Position numbers and translations under genes: made by a program
NCBI GenBank assembly: GCA_003963305.1
Contig: RXJR01000004.1
Span: forward strand, 432,562-496,561
Direction of reading: 5' to 3'
Source of the DNA: Candidatus Melainabacteria bacterium
GTDB lineage: Bacteria; Cyanobacteriota; Vampirovibrionia; Obscuribacterales; Obscuribacteraceae
DNA length: 64,000 bases
Shown here: piece after piece, positions 1-9,315 of the stretch
Position numbering within the stretch: the first letter of the stretch is position 1
How the letters are laid out: each line of letters opens with the position of its first letter
The notes under the pieces: generated by a model
What the model saw: only the letters and a program-made list of their open reading frames with translations
What the model was told of the DNA's origin: nothing
Database searches by the model: none

Positions 1-65
1 AACACAAGTTCAGAACCAGATCCAACACAAGTTCAGAACTACATCCAACACAATCAAAAGTGCAT
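1..65. repeat. Short tandem repeat, about 23-bp unit
   Basis: Two near-identical copies of a unit starting AACACAAGTTCAGAAC begin at 1 and 24, and a more diverged third begins at 47. The last unit runs into the 3' end of the minus-strand gene that stops at 54. The array may continue before the window. Confidence 0.6.
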
Positions 66-557
66 CCAATCAGTTACTGATGGCTTCTTACTGAACGACG
101 GCAATTCTTCCAGCGGTTGAAAAGTATTAGGCTTAATCAGTGGGTCGGCCCAGGGAGATGTGGTCCGTCCCGCGCCAGATAGGCTCGGCATAGCAGGATT
201 GAAAGATTGCAAGGCTGGATTTGTTGTTCCTCCGGTGAACCCGTTTTCCAGCTTGGGTAAATGAAACTGAACTGTCGTATCAGCAACAAAAGCGGGGCGC
301 GACGTAGCAGGCGAACTTTCGGAGGTAGGCGAAGTCGTGCCGATGAATGATGTGCCGATGCCACTACCATTGCCACCAAGAGAATGACGCGTCGGGTAAC
401 TGATGTTACTTTCCTGAGTTGCGTTGATGCCGTATGCTTCGCGAGCACCAGCCGGAGGAGAAAACACAGTTCCGTTACCCACAGTTTGACTGAAAACAGG
501 AGAGGCAACGCCTGACCAACCAAACAAAAACAACAACAGACTTAGCTTGAACTTCAT
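54..557 (-). CDS. Small secreted protein, last gene of the RND efflux operon
   Basis: A 167-residue protein of unknown function. The N-terminus is a clear Sec signal peptide: Lys-rich start, a run of Leu/Phe, then a likely cleavage site after VFSQ near residue 24. The mature part is rich in Ser, Thr, Gly, Pro and Asn with no recognisable domain, so it is probably an extended periplasmic or surface protein. Its ATG overlaps the stop codon of the adaptor gene (ATGA, 4 bp), so it is very likely translated with the pump. I know of no standard RND component of this kind. The gene is supported by the signal peptide and the overlap, not by homology. Confidence 0.7.
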   Translation of the reverse strand: MKFKLSLLLFLFGWSGVASPVFSQTVGNGTVFSPPAGAREAYGINATQESNISYPTRHSLGGNGSGIGTSFIGTTSPTSESSPATSRPAFVADTTVQFHLPKLENGFTGGTTNPALQSFNPAMPSLSGAGRTTSPWADPLIKPNTFQPLEELPSFSKKPSVTDWMHF

Positions 558-1900
558 TCACCACCTGCCGCACTATGCTTTCCAGCTTTCTCGATCTCTT
601 CCTTACTTGCTGCTTTGGCAATCAAACGCGTACCTGTCTTGAGTTCGTCAGTAGCCTTCAATGCGACCATATCTCCAGCGTGCAGATTTCCAGAAATTTC
701 GACTTCCTCATCCATAGTCAAACCTTTTTGAACGTCAATTCGTTCACTAACATTATCCTTTACCCGAATAACAAATGTGCCTTTGAGGTCAGATACGACT
801 GCTGAGGAAGGCACGAACAGTGTCTGGTAGGGTCGTGAGACAAACCAGTGAACGGTCGCAAACATGCCAGGCTCAAGTTCACCACTGGAGTTGGACACGT
901 CCAGTTCAACCGGCATTGTTCGTGTCGAGCTATCCAGTGCATAGCCCGGTCGGGCTACAGTACCGTAAAAATTTCGTCCGATGAAGGCAGGCACGCTAAA
1001 CTCCACTTTCTGGCCAACCTTAGTACCGGAAACTGAATCTTCTGGCACTGCCACAACAAGACGAAGATGATCCTTTTCCTGAACACGCACCAGAGGCGGT
1101 GCATCACGTCCTGTACCGATAGCAACAATGCTGCCGTTATGAACATTTCTTTCAGTCACTACACCATCGAAAGGGGCACAAATGGTCAAATAACCTCTCA
1201 TGTCACGGACAGAGTTGAGAACCTGACGAGCCGCCTGCACATTGTGACTTTCCGCCAGCACCAGATTTTGCGCGCCGGTTACCTCTTGTTTCACCGATTC
1301 GACGCGAGCACGATCAGACTCATAGGCCTTAGCTTGTACATCAACTTCGTTCTGTGCGACCGCCCCCGGAGTCTTGGCTGCTTGCTGCAAGCGGCTTAAG
1401 GTCAACTGATCCGCATCTGCTCTTGCCTGTGCTTCAACGAGTTTCGACTTCGTGGCGTCCAGAGTTGCTTGAGCCTGCCGATACGACGACTGTGCGGCAG
1501 ACAATTTTGCTTCCGCTTCTTTAACTTTTTCGTTCAACTCTGGACAAAAAATGGTAATCATCGGTTGACCTTTTTTGACAAAAGAGCCGCGATCAACTGT
1601 TATGGACTTTATGTAGCCTTCGACTTTCGCATGCACAGGTACGTTCTGATAAGCAACAAGCTCACCAGGCAGATTCAACTTATGTGAGAGCATCTCCGAC
1701 TTAACAGGCACCACAGGAACTGTGGGTAACTGAGCCACATGATGTTCCTTGCCGGCTTCACTGCCTTCGGATTTAACGGACTCGGCGTTAGAGTTGCCTG
1801 ATGGTGCCTGTTGTCTATTTCCCCCGCATGAAGTCAGAAGCGTCAATGACAAGATCGTCATCGCAGCAGCTTTGCCAATATCGCTCTTCAAGTAATACAC
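554..1900 (-). CDS. RND efflux periplasmic adaptor (membrane fusion lipoprotein)
   Basis: An HlyD/AcrA-type adaptor of about 448 residues linking the inner-membrane pump to the TolC-like channel. The GTG start at 1900 is chosen because AGGAG lies 9 bases upstream and the pump gene stops at 1902; a longer open frame runs back inside the pump gene without support. The start gives a lipoprotein signal with lipobox LLTSC, so the protein is probably lipid-anchored. Then come a barrel-sandwich half (VHAKVEGYI, VKKGQPMI), a long Ala/Gln-rich coiled-coil hairpin, the second lipoyl half (APFDGVVTERNV) and a beta-barrel. It forms one operon with the flanking genes. Substrate is not shown by the sequence. 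Confidence 0.93.
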   Translation of the reverse strand: MYYLKSDIGKAAAMTILSLTLLTSCGGNRQQAPSGNSNAESVKSEGSEAGKEHHVAQLPTVPVVPVKSEMLSHKLNLPGELVAYQNVPVHAKVEGYIKSITVDRGSFVKKGQPMITIFCPELNEKVKEAEAKLSAAQSSYRQAQATLDATKSKLVEAQARADADQLTLSRLQQAAKTPGAVAQNEVDVQAKAYESDRARVESVKQEVTGAQNLVLAESHNVQAARQVLNSVRDMRGYLTICAPFDGVVTERNVHNGSIVAIGTGRDAPPLVRVQEKDHLRLVVAVPEDSVSGTKVGQKVEFSVPAFIGRNFYGTVARPGYALDSSTRTMPVELDVSNSSGELEPGMFATVHWFVSRPYQTLFVPSSAVVSDLKGTFVIRVKDNVSERIDVQKGLTMDEEVEISGNLHAGDMVALKATDELKTGTRLIAKAASKEEIEKAGKHSAAGGE

Positions 1901-1901
1901 T

Positions 1902-4900
1902 CTAAAACGCTCCTGCAGTTTGTTCTTCTCTAGCCAGCTGAGTGTGATTCTCGTCCGACTCCTCTGGGTTATCTTCCGGTAAAAGTGACACGGTCTTCCG
2001 CGATGCTTTTTTCTGAACCAGTGCATAGACGAGAGGCAGCACCAGCAGCACGGCATTTGTCGACACCAACAATCCACCAATTACAGCTCGCCCGAGCGGC
2101 GCGGTTCTGTCTCCACCTTCGCTCATTCCGAGCGCCATCGGCACCATACCGGCAATCATAGCAATACTGGTCATCATCACGGGTCGCAATCGTGCACCAG
2201 CACCGGTGATTGCGGCCGTTTTCGCCGAGATGCCGAGCGCTCTGCGCTCTTCCGCGAACACTATTACGAGAATGCTATTAGCCACGCCGACACCCGTGGC
2301 CATGATCGCCCCCATAAACGATTGCACATTGAGCGTAGTGTGGGTGAGGAACAGAGCCAACAATGCACCAAAGAGGATGGCTGGAACCACAGACACAATA
2401 ATGAATGCAAGAGCCATTGATTGAAAGAACGAGACCAGGAGCAAGAAAATTGCCACGATCGCAAAGAGGATACCAAGACTCAAAGCAACGAATGTTTCAT
2501 CCATCGTGGGCACTTGACCGCGCACATGAACCTTCACTCCTCTTGGTGGTTTCCCCAGACTGTCAATCGCCTTGCGCACATCCTCAGCTGCACCGCCAAG
2601 ATCTTCACTGGCAAGATTGGCTGAAATGGAAACAGTTCGACGCATGTTGTAATGGTCATATTCACCAGGCATGGTGCCAAAAGTAACCTTTGCTACATCA
2701 CGCATGAACGGGCCGGCATAGCTGCCTGTCTTAATCGGGATGGCACCAACGGCTTCAAGAGAGTTCAAATCTCCCTGCGGGACCTGCACTTGAACCTGAT
2801 AAGACAAACCACTTTTCGGATCACGCCAGTACATCGGCGTGACAAACCGACTGGAGTAAGTCGACGAAACCAGTGCATGCCCGACATCACGGACACTGAC
2901 TCCCAGTTGTCCAGCCCTGACACGATCGACATCGACCTGCAGAGTTGGATAATCGAGAGGCTGAACGATGCCTACATCACGCAGACTTTTGACGTCCTTC
3001 AGCTTATCGAGAACCTTACGAGCAAAATCGGTGACCTCACCGTACCTGGGTCCATCAACATCGACCTGAATCGGAGTGGAAGCGCCAAAGTTCATAACTT
3101 TATTGACGATGTCACCAGCTTCGAAGGTAAAATCGCAATCCGGGAAATCAGCCTTAAATTGCTTACGAAGCTGCTCTTCCAGTGGTTTGATCTGTACTTT
3201 CGCCTCATCCTTGAAAGATACGAGCATAACTGCTTCCTGTGGTCCGCTCGTCCACATATAGGCATTGCTGATGGCATAAGAAGGCGGTTGCGAGCCAACG
3301 TAGCTGATTGAAACTTCCACATTGTCTGCTCCGACATCATCTTGAATCGTTTTCAATACGCTGGTGGCAATTTCTTCAGTCTTCTCGAATCTCGTTCCCA
3401 CAGGTGCTTTCAGGCGCAATTGAAAACCTTTCGGGTTTCCAGCTGGAAAAATTTCGCGGCCCAGTGTCGGGTAAATTAGAACTGAACTCAAACAAGCCAG
3501 GACGAAAACGATCAGAATAACCGGACGAATGCCAAATAAACGAATCAACACTCGTTGATAACGTCCGCGGATGCGCTCCATCAGATCAGGCTTGGGAGGA
3601 TGATGCTTCGGGTACTTGCTGACAGGCTCAGCTTCCGTGTGTTCAAAATGCTTGTGGTGCGGGACATGTCCATCAAGTCGCTCTTCTATCAAATCTTGAA
3701 TGTGTTCTTCACGAGATTCATCGACATGTACTTTATGGCTCTTGAGCAGCCAGCCGCACATGATCGGTACAAACGTTCCGGATAGTAGGTATGAAGCAAA
3801 CATGGCCAATCCAACCGCCAGGCTGAGCGGCACAAATAGAGATTTAGTCGGGCCGACCATGAAAAATGATGGTGTAAAAACAGAGACAACAGATAGCATC
3901 GCCAGTAATCGAGGCACCACAACTTCCAGAGAGGCAAAGTAGATACCTGGTAGCAGTGGACGCCCGAGACTCAAATGGCTATGAATATTCTCAATTGTCA
4001 CAGTTGCTTCATCTACCAGAATACCTACGGCAAGCGACAGACCACTGAGCGTCATCAAATTTATAGTTTGTCCGGAAGCCCAGAGTCCCACCACTGCGGC
4101 CAGCAAGGCGAATGGAATGTTGAGCACCACGATAAGCGAGCTTCTGAAATCGCGCAGAAACAGCAGTACTACGCCTCCAGTCAAAAGCGCACCGATGCCA
4201 CCTTCAATTAGAAGACCAATCAAAGCCTCCGTCACGTATACGGATTGATCGAACTCAAAGGAAACTTTGATGTCCTTAGGCAGCAGATCTTGCATGTAGG
4301 GGACCTTCTCTTTAACGCCGTTTACAACAGCGAGAGTTGATGCACTAGCCTGCTTTGAAATTGCCATATAAACAGTTCGGCGACCGTTTACCAGGGCGTA
4401 ACCGGTGAGAATATCGGTGGTGTCCTTGACAGATGCAATATCGCGCAAGAAGACATTTTGCGTACCTGACTTATTCTGAAGCGGAATGTCTCCCAGGCTC
4501 TGGATATCCGTCACAATGGAATTGATGGAAGCCATCCGTTGCATATCGCCGGTGCGCACAATACCTGATGGCATAATCGCATTGCCGTCATTAATTGCCC
4601 GCACCACATCATCGATATTGAGATGGTATTCGGCTAATTTCCTGGAATTGATGGTGACGACAATCGAACGCTGATTTCCGCCAAAAGGTGGGGGCGTGGA
4701 TACACCCGGAGTAGTAGAGACGACCGGGCGGATACGAGAATAGACCAGGTCTTGAATCTGACCAAGATTCTCTGTCTCGCTGGAGAATACCAAATAACCA
4801 ACCGGTACGCTACCAACGTCATAACGCAAGATGAAAGGCGTCACCGTGCCTGGTGGCATATAGGCTCTGGATCTTTCCACCTGCGCAACAACCTGCGCCA

Positions 4901-5213
4901 TTGCGTCAGCCATATCAGCGCCCGGCTGAAAGTATACGTCCATGATCGCCGCGCTCTGAATTGAGCGAGACGAAACATGATCAACACCGCTGATATAGAA
5001 GAAGTGCTGCTCATAGAAGGTGACCATGTAACCTTCCATCTGAGAAGGGTCCATACCGCCATAAGGCTGAATAACTGTGACTCGAGGCAAATCGATAGTG
5101 GGGAAGATATCCACCTTCATGCGAGTGATGGCAAGCACAGCAAATAAAACAGTGGCTGCCACCACAACCATCATGGTGATAGGTCGTCCCATTGCCAGTC
5201 GAATCAGCCACAT
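1902..5213 (-). CDS. RND efflux pump, inner-membrane permease
   Basis: A 1103-residue AcrB/CzcA-superfamily proton antiporter of full family length. It has TM1 at the N-terminus, two large periplasmic loops, and TM4 with the proton-relay motif GILVDEATVTIEN, where the usual Asp-Asp is Asp-Glu. The C-terminal half ends in GTMPGEYDHYN and the last TM bundle. Between the two halves, at about residues 517-547, a cytoplasmic loop is unusually His-rich (HVPHHKHFEH and further HH pairs), which hints at metal binding. The TolC gene ends 3 bp upstream and the adaptor starts 1 bp downstream. The adjacent two-component system is the likely regulator. Metal versus drug substrate cannot be settled from sequence. 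Confidence 0.95.
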   Translation of the reverse strand: MWLIRLAMGRPITMMVVVAATVLFAVLAITRMKVDIFPTIDLPRVTVIQPYGGMDPSQMEGYMVTFYEQHFFYISGVDHVSSRSIQSAAIMDVYFQPGADMADAMAQVVAQVERSRAYMPPGTVTPFILRYDVGSVPVGYLVFSSETENLGQIQDLVYSRIRPVVSTTPGVSTPPPFGGNQRSIVVTINSRKLAEYHLNIDDVVRAINDGNAIMPSGIVRTGDMQRMASINSIVTDIQSLGDIPLQNKSGTQNVFLRDIASVKDTTDILTGYALVNGRRTVYMAISKQASASTLAVVNGVKEKVPYMQDLLPKDIKVSFEFDQSVYVTEALIGLLIEGGIGALLTGGVVLLFLRDFRSSLIVVLNIPFALLAAVVGLWASGQTINLMTLSGLSLAVGILVDEATVTIENIHSHLSLGRPLLPGIYFASLEVVVPRLLAMLSVVSVFTPSFFMVGPTKSLFVPLSLAVGLAMFASYLLSGTFVPIMCGWLLKSHKVHVDESREEHIQDLIEERLDGHVPHHKHFEHTEAEPVSKYPKHHPPKPDLMERIRGRYQRVLIRLFGIRPVILIVFVLACLSSVLIYPTLGREIFPAGNPKGFQLRLKAPVGTRFEKTEEIATSVLKTIQDDVGADNVEVSISYVGSQPPSYAISNAYMWTSGPQEAVMLVSFKDEAKVQIKPLEEQLRKQFKADFPDCDFTFEAGDIVNKVMNFGASTPIQVDVDGPRYGEVTDFARKVLDKLKDVKSLRDVGIVQPLDYPTLQVDVDRVRAGQLGVSVRDVGHALVSSTYSSRFVTPMYWRDPKSGLSYQVQVQVPQGDLNSLEAVGAIPIKTGSYAGPFMRDVAKVTFGTMPGEYDHYNMRRTVSISANLASEDLGGAAEDVRKAIDSLGKPPRGVKVHVRGQVPTMDETFVALSLGILFAIVAIFLLLVSFFQSMALAFIIVSVVPAILFGALLALFLTHTTLNVQSFMGAIMATGVGVANSILVIVFAEERRALGISAKTAAITGAGARLRPVMMTSIAMIAGMVPMALGMSEGGDRTAPLGRAVIGGLLVSTNAVLLVLPLVYALVQKKASRKTVSLLPEDNPEESDENHTQLAREEQTAGAF

Positions 5214-5216
5214 GAT

Positions 5217-7064
5217 TTAAAGACCCTTTTGAATACGATCAGACTCAGATAGAAGTGGTCTCAGGTCGCCATGCGAAGATGCCACGGAGAGAAGTGCTCT
5301 CCAGACACCGACTTTGGCAATTGCATCTTGAACTCTAGACTGGGCAAGCACCTCATTAGCTTGCGCAACCTGGGCAACGGAACCTAGCCCGGTGCGGTAA
5401 CGCGCTTCAGCCTGCTGTGTGGCTACTTCCGAAGCGTGCACCTGCACAGGCATATTCTCAGCCAATGCTAACGCTGCTTTGACGCGAGCGCGGGATTGTA
5501 GATCTTGCGTGCGCAGATTTTGCAGAACCAGATTTGATTCTTGTTGCTGCTGGTAGATACGCTCCTGCTGTACCTTTTTCTCCTGGTGCAGCCTGAAGAT
5601 GTCGAGGAAGTTCCAGTTGATGATCAATGCCAGTTGATAGTTAGGAATCACAGGCAGTGCGCCAGCAAGATTAGTTGACTGCATCTTGCCTGGAATGGTC
5701 GGACTGAGAGCCGAACTGCGGAAGTTGAAACCTCCTAAAAGATGAAATACCGGGTAGTACTCTTTATCAAGGACCTTTTTCTGTGCAATAGCAGAAAGAA
5801 CAGTAGCGTTGGCAGCCTGCAGTATCGGCACTTCTTCGAAGACCGGGGTGGTTCGCTGAATTTGCGCGGGCTCGGCTCTATCAGCAATTCCAGTGGAATC
5901 AATATCGACAAGCCTGCCGCCCAGACCCATCGAGTTAGCCAGGTTTGCAAAAGCAAGATCACGCGACATCTCGGCCCGAACCAGATCGTTGCGAGCGTTG
6001 GCTAATTGAGCCAGGGCCAGCGATTCATCAGCACCGGGTTTAAGAGAAGCATTCACCTGCGCCTCGACTATTTTGCTAAATTGCTCAAAGGAGCGAACGT
6101 TTTGTTCAGCAGCCTTAACCTGCTGAATAGCAATGACACTATCTAAAAATGCATTCGCCGTGGTCAGACCCACATCCAATTCAGTCGCGTTGTAGTTTGC
6201 CTTTGTTTGCGCGGCCAATCGTTTCGCTAGTTGAATACGGGCTTTATGCAAACCGAAATCAAGCGGTGCCCAGTCAAGGCTTACACCGGCAGCACTGAAC
6301 AGATAAGGAGATAGTGTGCTGGTATCCTTTGCCGGTCCAGAAATTGCAGGGAACACCGGGCTACCGAAGAAGACTTGCGTCAGCTTGTTGTGACTGGCGT
6401 ACAGTTCCTGATACTGCAACAGCGAATCTGGCATGTATTCCGTCAGTTTTTGCACGGTGACATTACGCTCTGCAGCACGGATCTGAGATTTGCCCTTGAG
6501 AATGTTCGGATAATTATTTTGAGCATATTCAACGGCACCACGCAGAGTGAACGGTTTATCAATGACAGTCTGTTCAATGCGAGGTTTTAAAAAGATTGGC
6601 TCAGCCTTGTCTTTACGAGGAGACGGAGTCGATGAATCGGACAGGGGCGCAGCCGGCTGTGACAAGCTGACAGGCTGACTGCCACTGGAACCCATCTTCA
6701 AACGAAGATCGGCAGCTCCATTCGAACTAAGCGGGTTGACCGTTCCAGTAGGAGCATTCAGAGATTCATTGGCATGATCACTCGGCATAACTTGAGAAGG
6801 GTTCCGCAGGCTGCCAGGTGCAGCAGGTTCACCAAGTCCAGTTAGACCGGAATTTTCTGCCAGGCACGCATTCGGAAATAAAGCCAGCACAAGTGATGAA
6901 GTGTAAGAAAGAATGGCAAAAACTGTCTTACGGATACTGTCATGTGAATAACAGGAGAGACGCCGCTCTCCTGGCCCAATAGGACAGTCAATCACATCTG
7001 AGAATGCGCTGGAAGCCGTAAATTCTGCCGGTTTAGTCACTTTTATTTCAGAGATTACACGCAA
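5217..7064 (-). CDS. TolC-family outer-membrane efflux channel
   Basis: A 615-residue outer-membrane factor, longer than usual (about 450-500) because of its N-terminal region. A hydrophobic export segment (VFAILSYTSSLVLALF) sits at about residues 47-65, preceded by about 45 residues that may be a mis-set start. A Ser/Pro-rich linker follows. The TolC domain begins near FTLRGAVEYAQNNYPNILKG and has the two long coiled-coil repeats typical of the family, including AEARYRTGLGSVAQV in the second. It is the first pump gene after the two-component system; 253 bp separate them. Confidence 0.9.
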   Translation of the reverse strand: MRVISEIKVTKPAEFTASSAFSDVIDCPIGPGERRLSCYSHDSIRKTVFAILSYTSSLVLALFPNACLAENSGLTGLGEPAAPGSLRNPSQVMPSDHANESLNAPTGTVNPLSSNGAADLRLKMGSSGSQPVSLSQPAAPLSDSSTPSPRKDKAEPIFLKPRIEQTVIDKPFTLRGAVEYAQNNYPNILKGKSQIRAAERNVTVQKLTEYMPDSLLQYQELYASHNKLTQVFFGSPVFPAISGPAKDTSTLSPYLFSAAGVSLDWAPLDFGLHKARIQLAKRLAAQTKANYNATELDVGLTTANAFLDSVIAIQQVKAAEQNVRSFEQFSKIVEAQVNASLKPGADESLALAQLANARNDLVRAEMSRDLAFANLANSMGLGGRLVDIDSTGIADRAEPAQIQRTTPVFEEVPILQAANATVLSAIAQKKVLDKEYYPVFHLLGGFNFRSSALSPTIPGKMQSTNLAGALPVIPNYQLALIINWNFLDIFRLHQEKKVQQERIYQQQQESNLVLQNLRTQDLQSRARVKAALALAENMPVQVHASEVATQQAEARYRTGLGSVAQVAQANEVLAQSRVQDAIAKVGVWRALLSVASSHGDLRPLLSESDRIQKGL

Positions 7065-7090
7065 ACTCTTGGCGAATTATAGCTCAGCGA

Positions 7091-7141
7091 ATTCACTGAA
7101 GAGGATCACAAAGAAGGAGAGTGGCCCGCCTCCTTTCTTGC
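7091..7141 (-). terminator. Possible hairpin terminator after the sensor kinase gene
   Basis: AAGAAGGAGAG near 7108 is complementary to CTCCTTTCTT near 7131, giving an imperfect stem of about 9 bp. On the minus strand it is followed only by a short T-rich stretch. It may end or attenuate transcription between the two-component genes and the pump operon. Weak call. Confidence 0.3.
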
Positions 7142-7317
7142 GTTTGCGATTAAGTATCCGGGATCTTAACGAGTACTTTAGGCAACGTCGCTAAGGTATA
7201 CTGCACTCCAATGCGCGAGCCATACTCTTCGACTATATTAGTACGATGCGGCTCTGAATGTGTGCAAGTTTCGTGCAAGGCAAACGGTCCCAAATCGAGT
7301 GGCCAAGCATTACAAAA

Positions 7318-8580
7318 TCAAGCTCTGCCCGGATCTTTGACACGTTCGACAAGAATTTCTGAGGCAGGAAACGTGACAATAAACTTTGAGCCTTTGCCTA
7401 AAACACTTATCACATTGATGGTACCACGGTGTGCTTCAGCAATCGCTTTGACAATGGCAAGACCCAGTCCTGAACCACCGGAAGCGCGACTTCGGCTCTT
7501 ATCGACGCGATAGAATCGCTTGAAGATATCCTCAAGCGAACTTTCAGGAATTCCGATGCCTGTGTCTTCGACAATGATCTTGACCTCAGCACCATCCTTA
7601 AATAATTCGACCGAAACAGATCCTTCGTTCGTGTATCGCAGGGCGTTTGCCAGAAGATTGGAGATCAAGGCATGAAGAGCTTCTTGACTGCCAGACACCT
7701 GACAACCGTTAGCAATTTCGCAAGTGAACTGCAACTTTTTCTCTTCAAATTTGATTGCAAACTCTATCGCCTGTTGTTTGACTATTTCTGCCAGATCAAT
7801 AGAGGTTGATTCTTTTGCTTCAAGAGTTTCTATCTCGGCAATCATCGACAAATCATCAATGATTCTCTGCATGCGCTCGGCCGCATTATTTATGATTTCA
7901 GGCTCTTCATAATGCAATCCACTTTTGCTCAATTTATGCTGCAAAGTTTCCGTATAGGCAGAAACTACACTTAACGGCGTATTCAGCTCGTGACCGGCAT
8001 CAGCGAGGAATTGACGCAGACTGACTACCGCCTTCCTGATAGGCACCGTTGCCTTATTAGAGACATAGTAGCCACAGAAACCCAGTCCAGCAACGACGAA
8101 AGGCGCAATGGTCAACATTGTCCAAATGAAAGATCTGGTGGCGTTGTCCCTATCCTTTGTCGAAACTTCCAGCTGCAGATAACCAATCACCTGCCCACCA
8201 AATGTCAGAGGGCTTACAAGCAAACGCACCTGTTGACCAGCATCGTTGAGCTCCTTAATTTTCAACGAGAGTCTCCGGCTTCCCTTGATGCCATAGCTTT
8301 CTAGCAATTTTCCATCCTGACTGAACAATTGAATCGCATAGACAGCACGAGCCGGTTCTGTCTGCACAATTCTCGCCCAATCGCGAAAGCGCGGTTGGCC
8401 GCTCGACAGATCGATGGCATGACCCATACTCGAAGCGAGAGTGCGCAGTTCCTGATCGAGAGCGGCTGTTAACGTGCCATAAAAGAAAAAAATACCAAGC
8501 ATTGTTGGGATGATGTAGGCGAGAGTCGACAAACCTATAAACCAGAGTGCGATACGTGCTCTTGATCTGTCATTACTCAT
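7318..8580 (-). CDS. Membrane sensor histidine kinase
   Basis: A class I histidine kinase of about 420 residues. TM1 (about 15-37) and TM2 (about 130-152) flank a periplasmic sensor region. H-box AGHELNTPLS follows with the phospho-accepting His near residue 197, then N-box NALRYTNEG, G1 VEDTGIGIP and G2 GSGLGLAIVKAI. The ATG at 8580 is preferred over one 21 bases upstream because it overlaps the response-regulator stop by 8 bases, as in coupled pairs. It lies directly upstream of the RND operon on the same strand, so control of that pump is likely. The signal is unknown. Confidence 0.93.
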   Translation of the reverse strand: MSNDRSRARIALWFIGLSTLAYIIPTMLGIFFFYGTLTAALDQELRTLASSMGHAIDLSSGQPRFRDWARIVQTEPARAVYAIQLFSQDGKLLESYGIKGSRRLSLKIKELNDAGQQVRLLVSPLTFGGQVIGYLQLEVSTKDRDNATRSFIWTMLTIAPFVVAGLGFCGYYVSNKATVPIRKAVVSLRQFLADAGHELNTPLSVVSAYTETLQHKLSKSGLHYEEPEIINNAAERMQRIIDDLSMIAEIETLEAKESTSIDLAEIVKQQAIEFAIKFEEKKLQFTCEIANGCQVSGSQEALHALISNLLANALRYTNEGSVSVELFKDGAEVKIIVEDTGIGIPESSLEDIFKRFYRVDKSRSRASGGSGLGLAIVKAIAEAHRGTINVISVLGKGSKFIVTFPASEILVERVKDPGRA

Positions 8581-9244
8581 CGATGCGATATCCGATTCCA
8601 TGTAGAGTCGTTATCGTCTTCGAATCAGACTCTCCATCGAGCTTTTGCCGGAGTGAACGGATGTGCGATCGAACTGTATCGTTTGAGATACTACTCGTCT
8701 CACTCCAGAGGTTATCAATTATCGCGTCCACTGTTACCACTTTGCCGGCATTACGCATCAGTAACTCCAACAAAGCGAACTCTTTACCGACGAGTCGAAT
8801 TTCCTGCCCAGCCCTGGTCACAGTCCTCGAATTCAAATCAAGCTCGATGGTGCCTCTGCTCAAAATTGTCGGCAGAACAACTTTTGGACGCCGCAACAAA
8901 GCTCTTACCCGTGCTGCCAACTCGCGCAGCTTGAAAGGTTTTGTCAGGTAGTCATCAGCACCACTATCCAGTCCTTCCTCTTTTGAAGACAGCGATTTCT
9001 TTGCAGTCACTATAAGAATTGGCGCCTCGCCGCCTGATTGGCGATACTGGCGACAAACTTCAATTCCTCCAATCTCAGGCAACATCAAATCGAGAATGAT
9101 CAAGTCGTACGTGCCATTCGATAACTTCGCTACTGCGTCACCACCAGTGAAGGCTGTATTGACGACATGAAACTCGCCCTCGAGCCATTCCCTCATGATT
9201 TTAGACAGTTCGACTTCGTCTTCAACGACAAGAATACGAGCCAC
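8573..9244 (-). CDS. OmpR/PhoB-family response regulator
   Basis: A 223-residue DNA-binding response regulator. The receiver domain (about 1-120) has the acidic pair (VEDEVEL), the phospho-accepting Asp near residue 52 in ILDLMLPE, and the conserved Lys in VTAKKS. A winged-helix effector domain (about 130-223) ends in RSHIRSLRQKL and GIGYRI. The start is GTG with a GGTGG ribosome site just upstream. Its gene overlaps the sensor kinase gene by 8 bases. It probably activates the pump operon downstream; no operator was identified. Confidence 0.95.
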   Translation of the reverse strand: MARILVVEDEVELSKIMREWLEGEFHVVNTAFTGGDAVAKLSNGTYDLIILDLMLPEIGGIEVCRQYRQSGGEAPILIVTAKKSLSSKEEGLDSGADDYLTKPFKLRELAARVRALLRRPKVVLPTILSRGTIELDLNSRTVTRAGQEIRLVGKEFALLELLMRNAGKVVTVDAIIDNLWSETSSISNDTVRSHIRSLRQKLDGESDSKTITTLHGIGYRIDE

Positions 9245-9315
9245 TATTCCACCATTTCTGCGATGCTGAGTAAATTCTACAGCATCACTTGAGGAATACT
9301 CGTACAGACGTCTAA

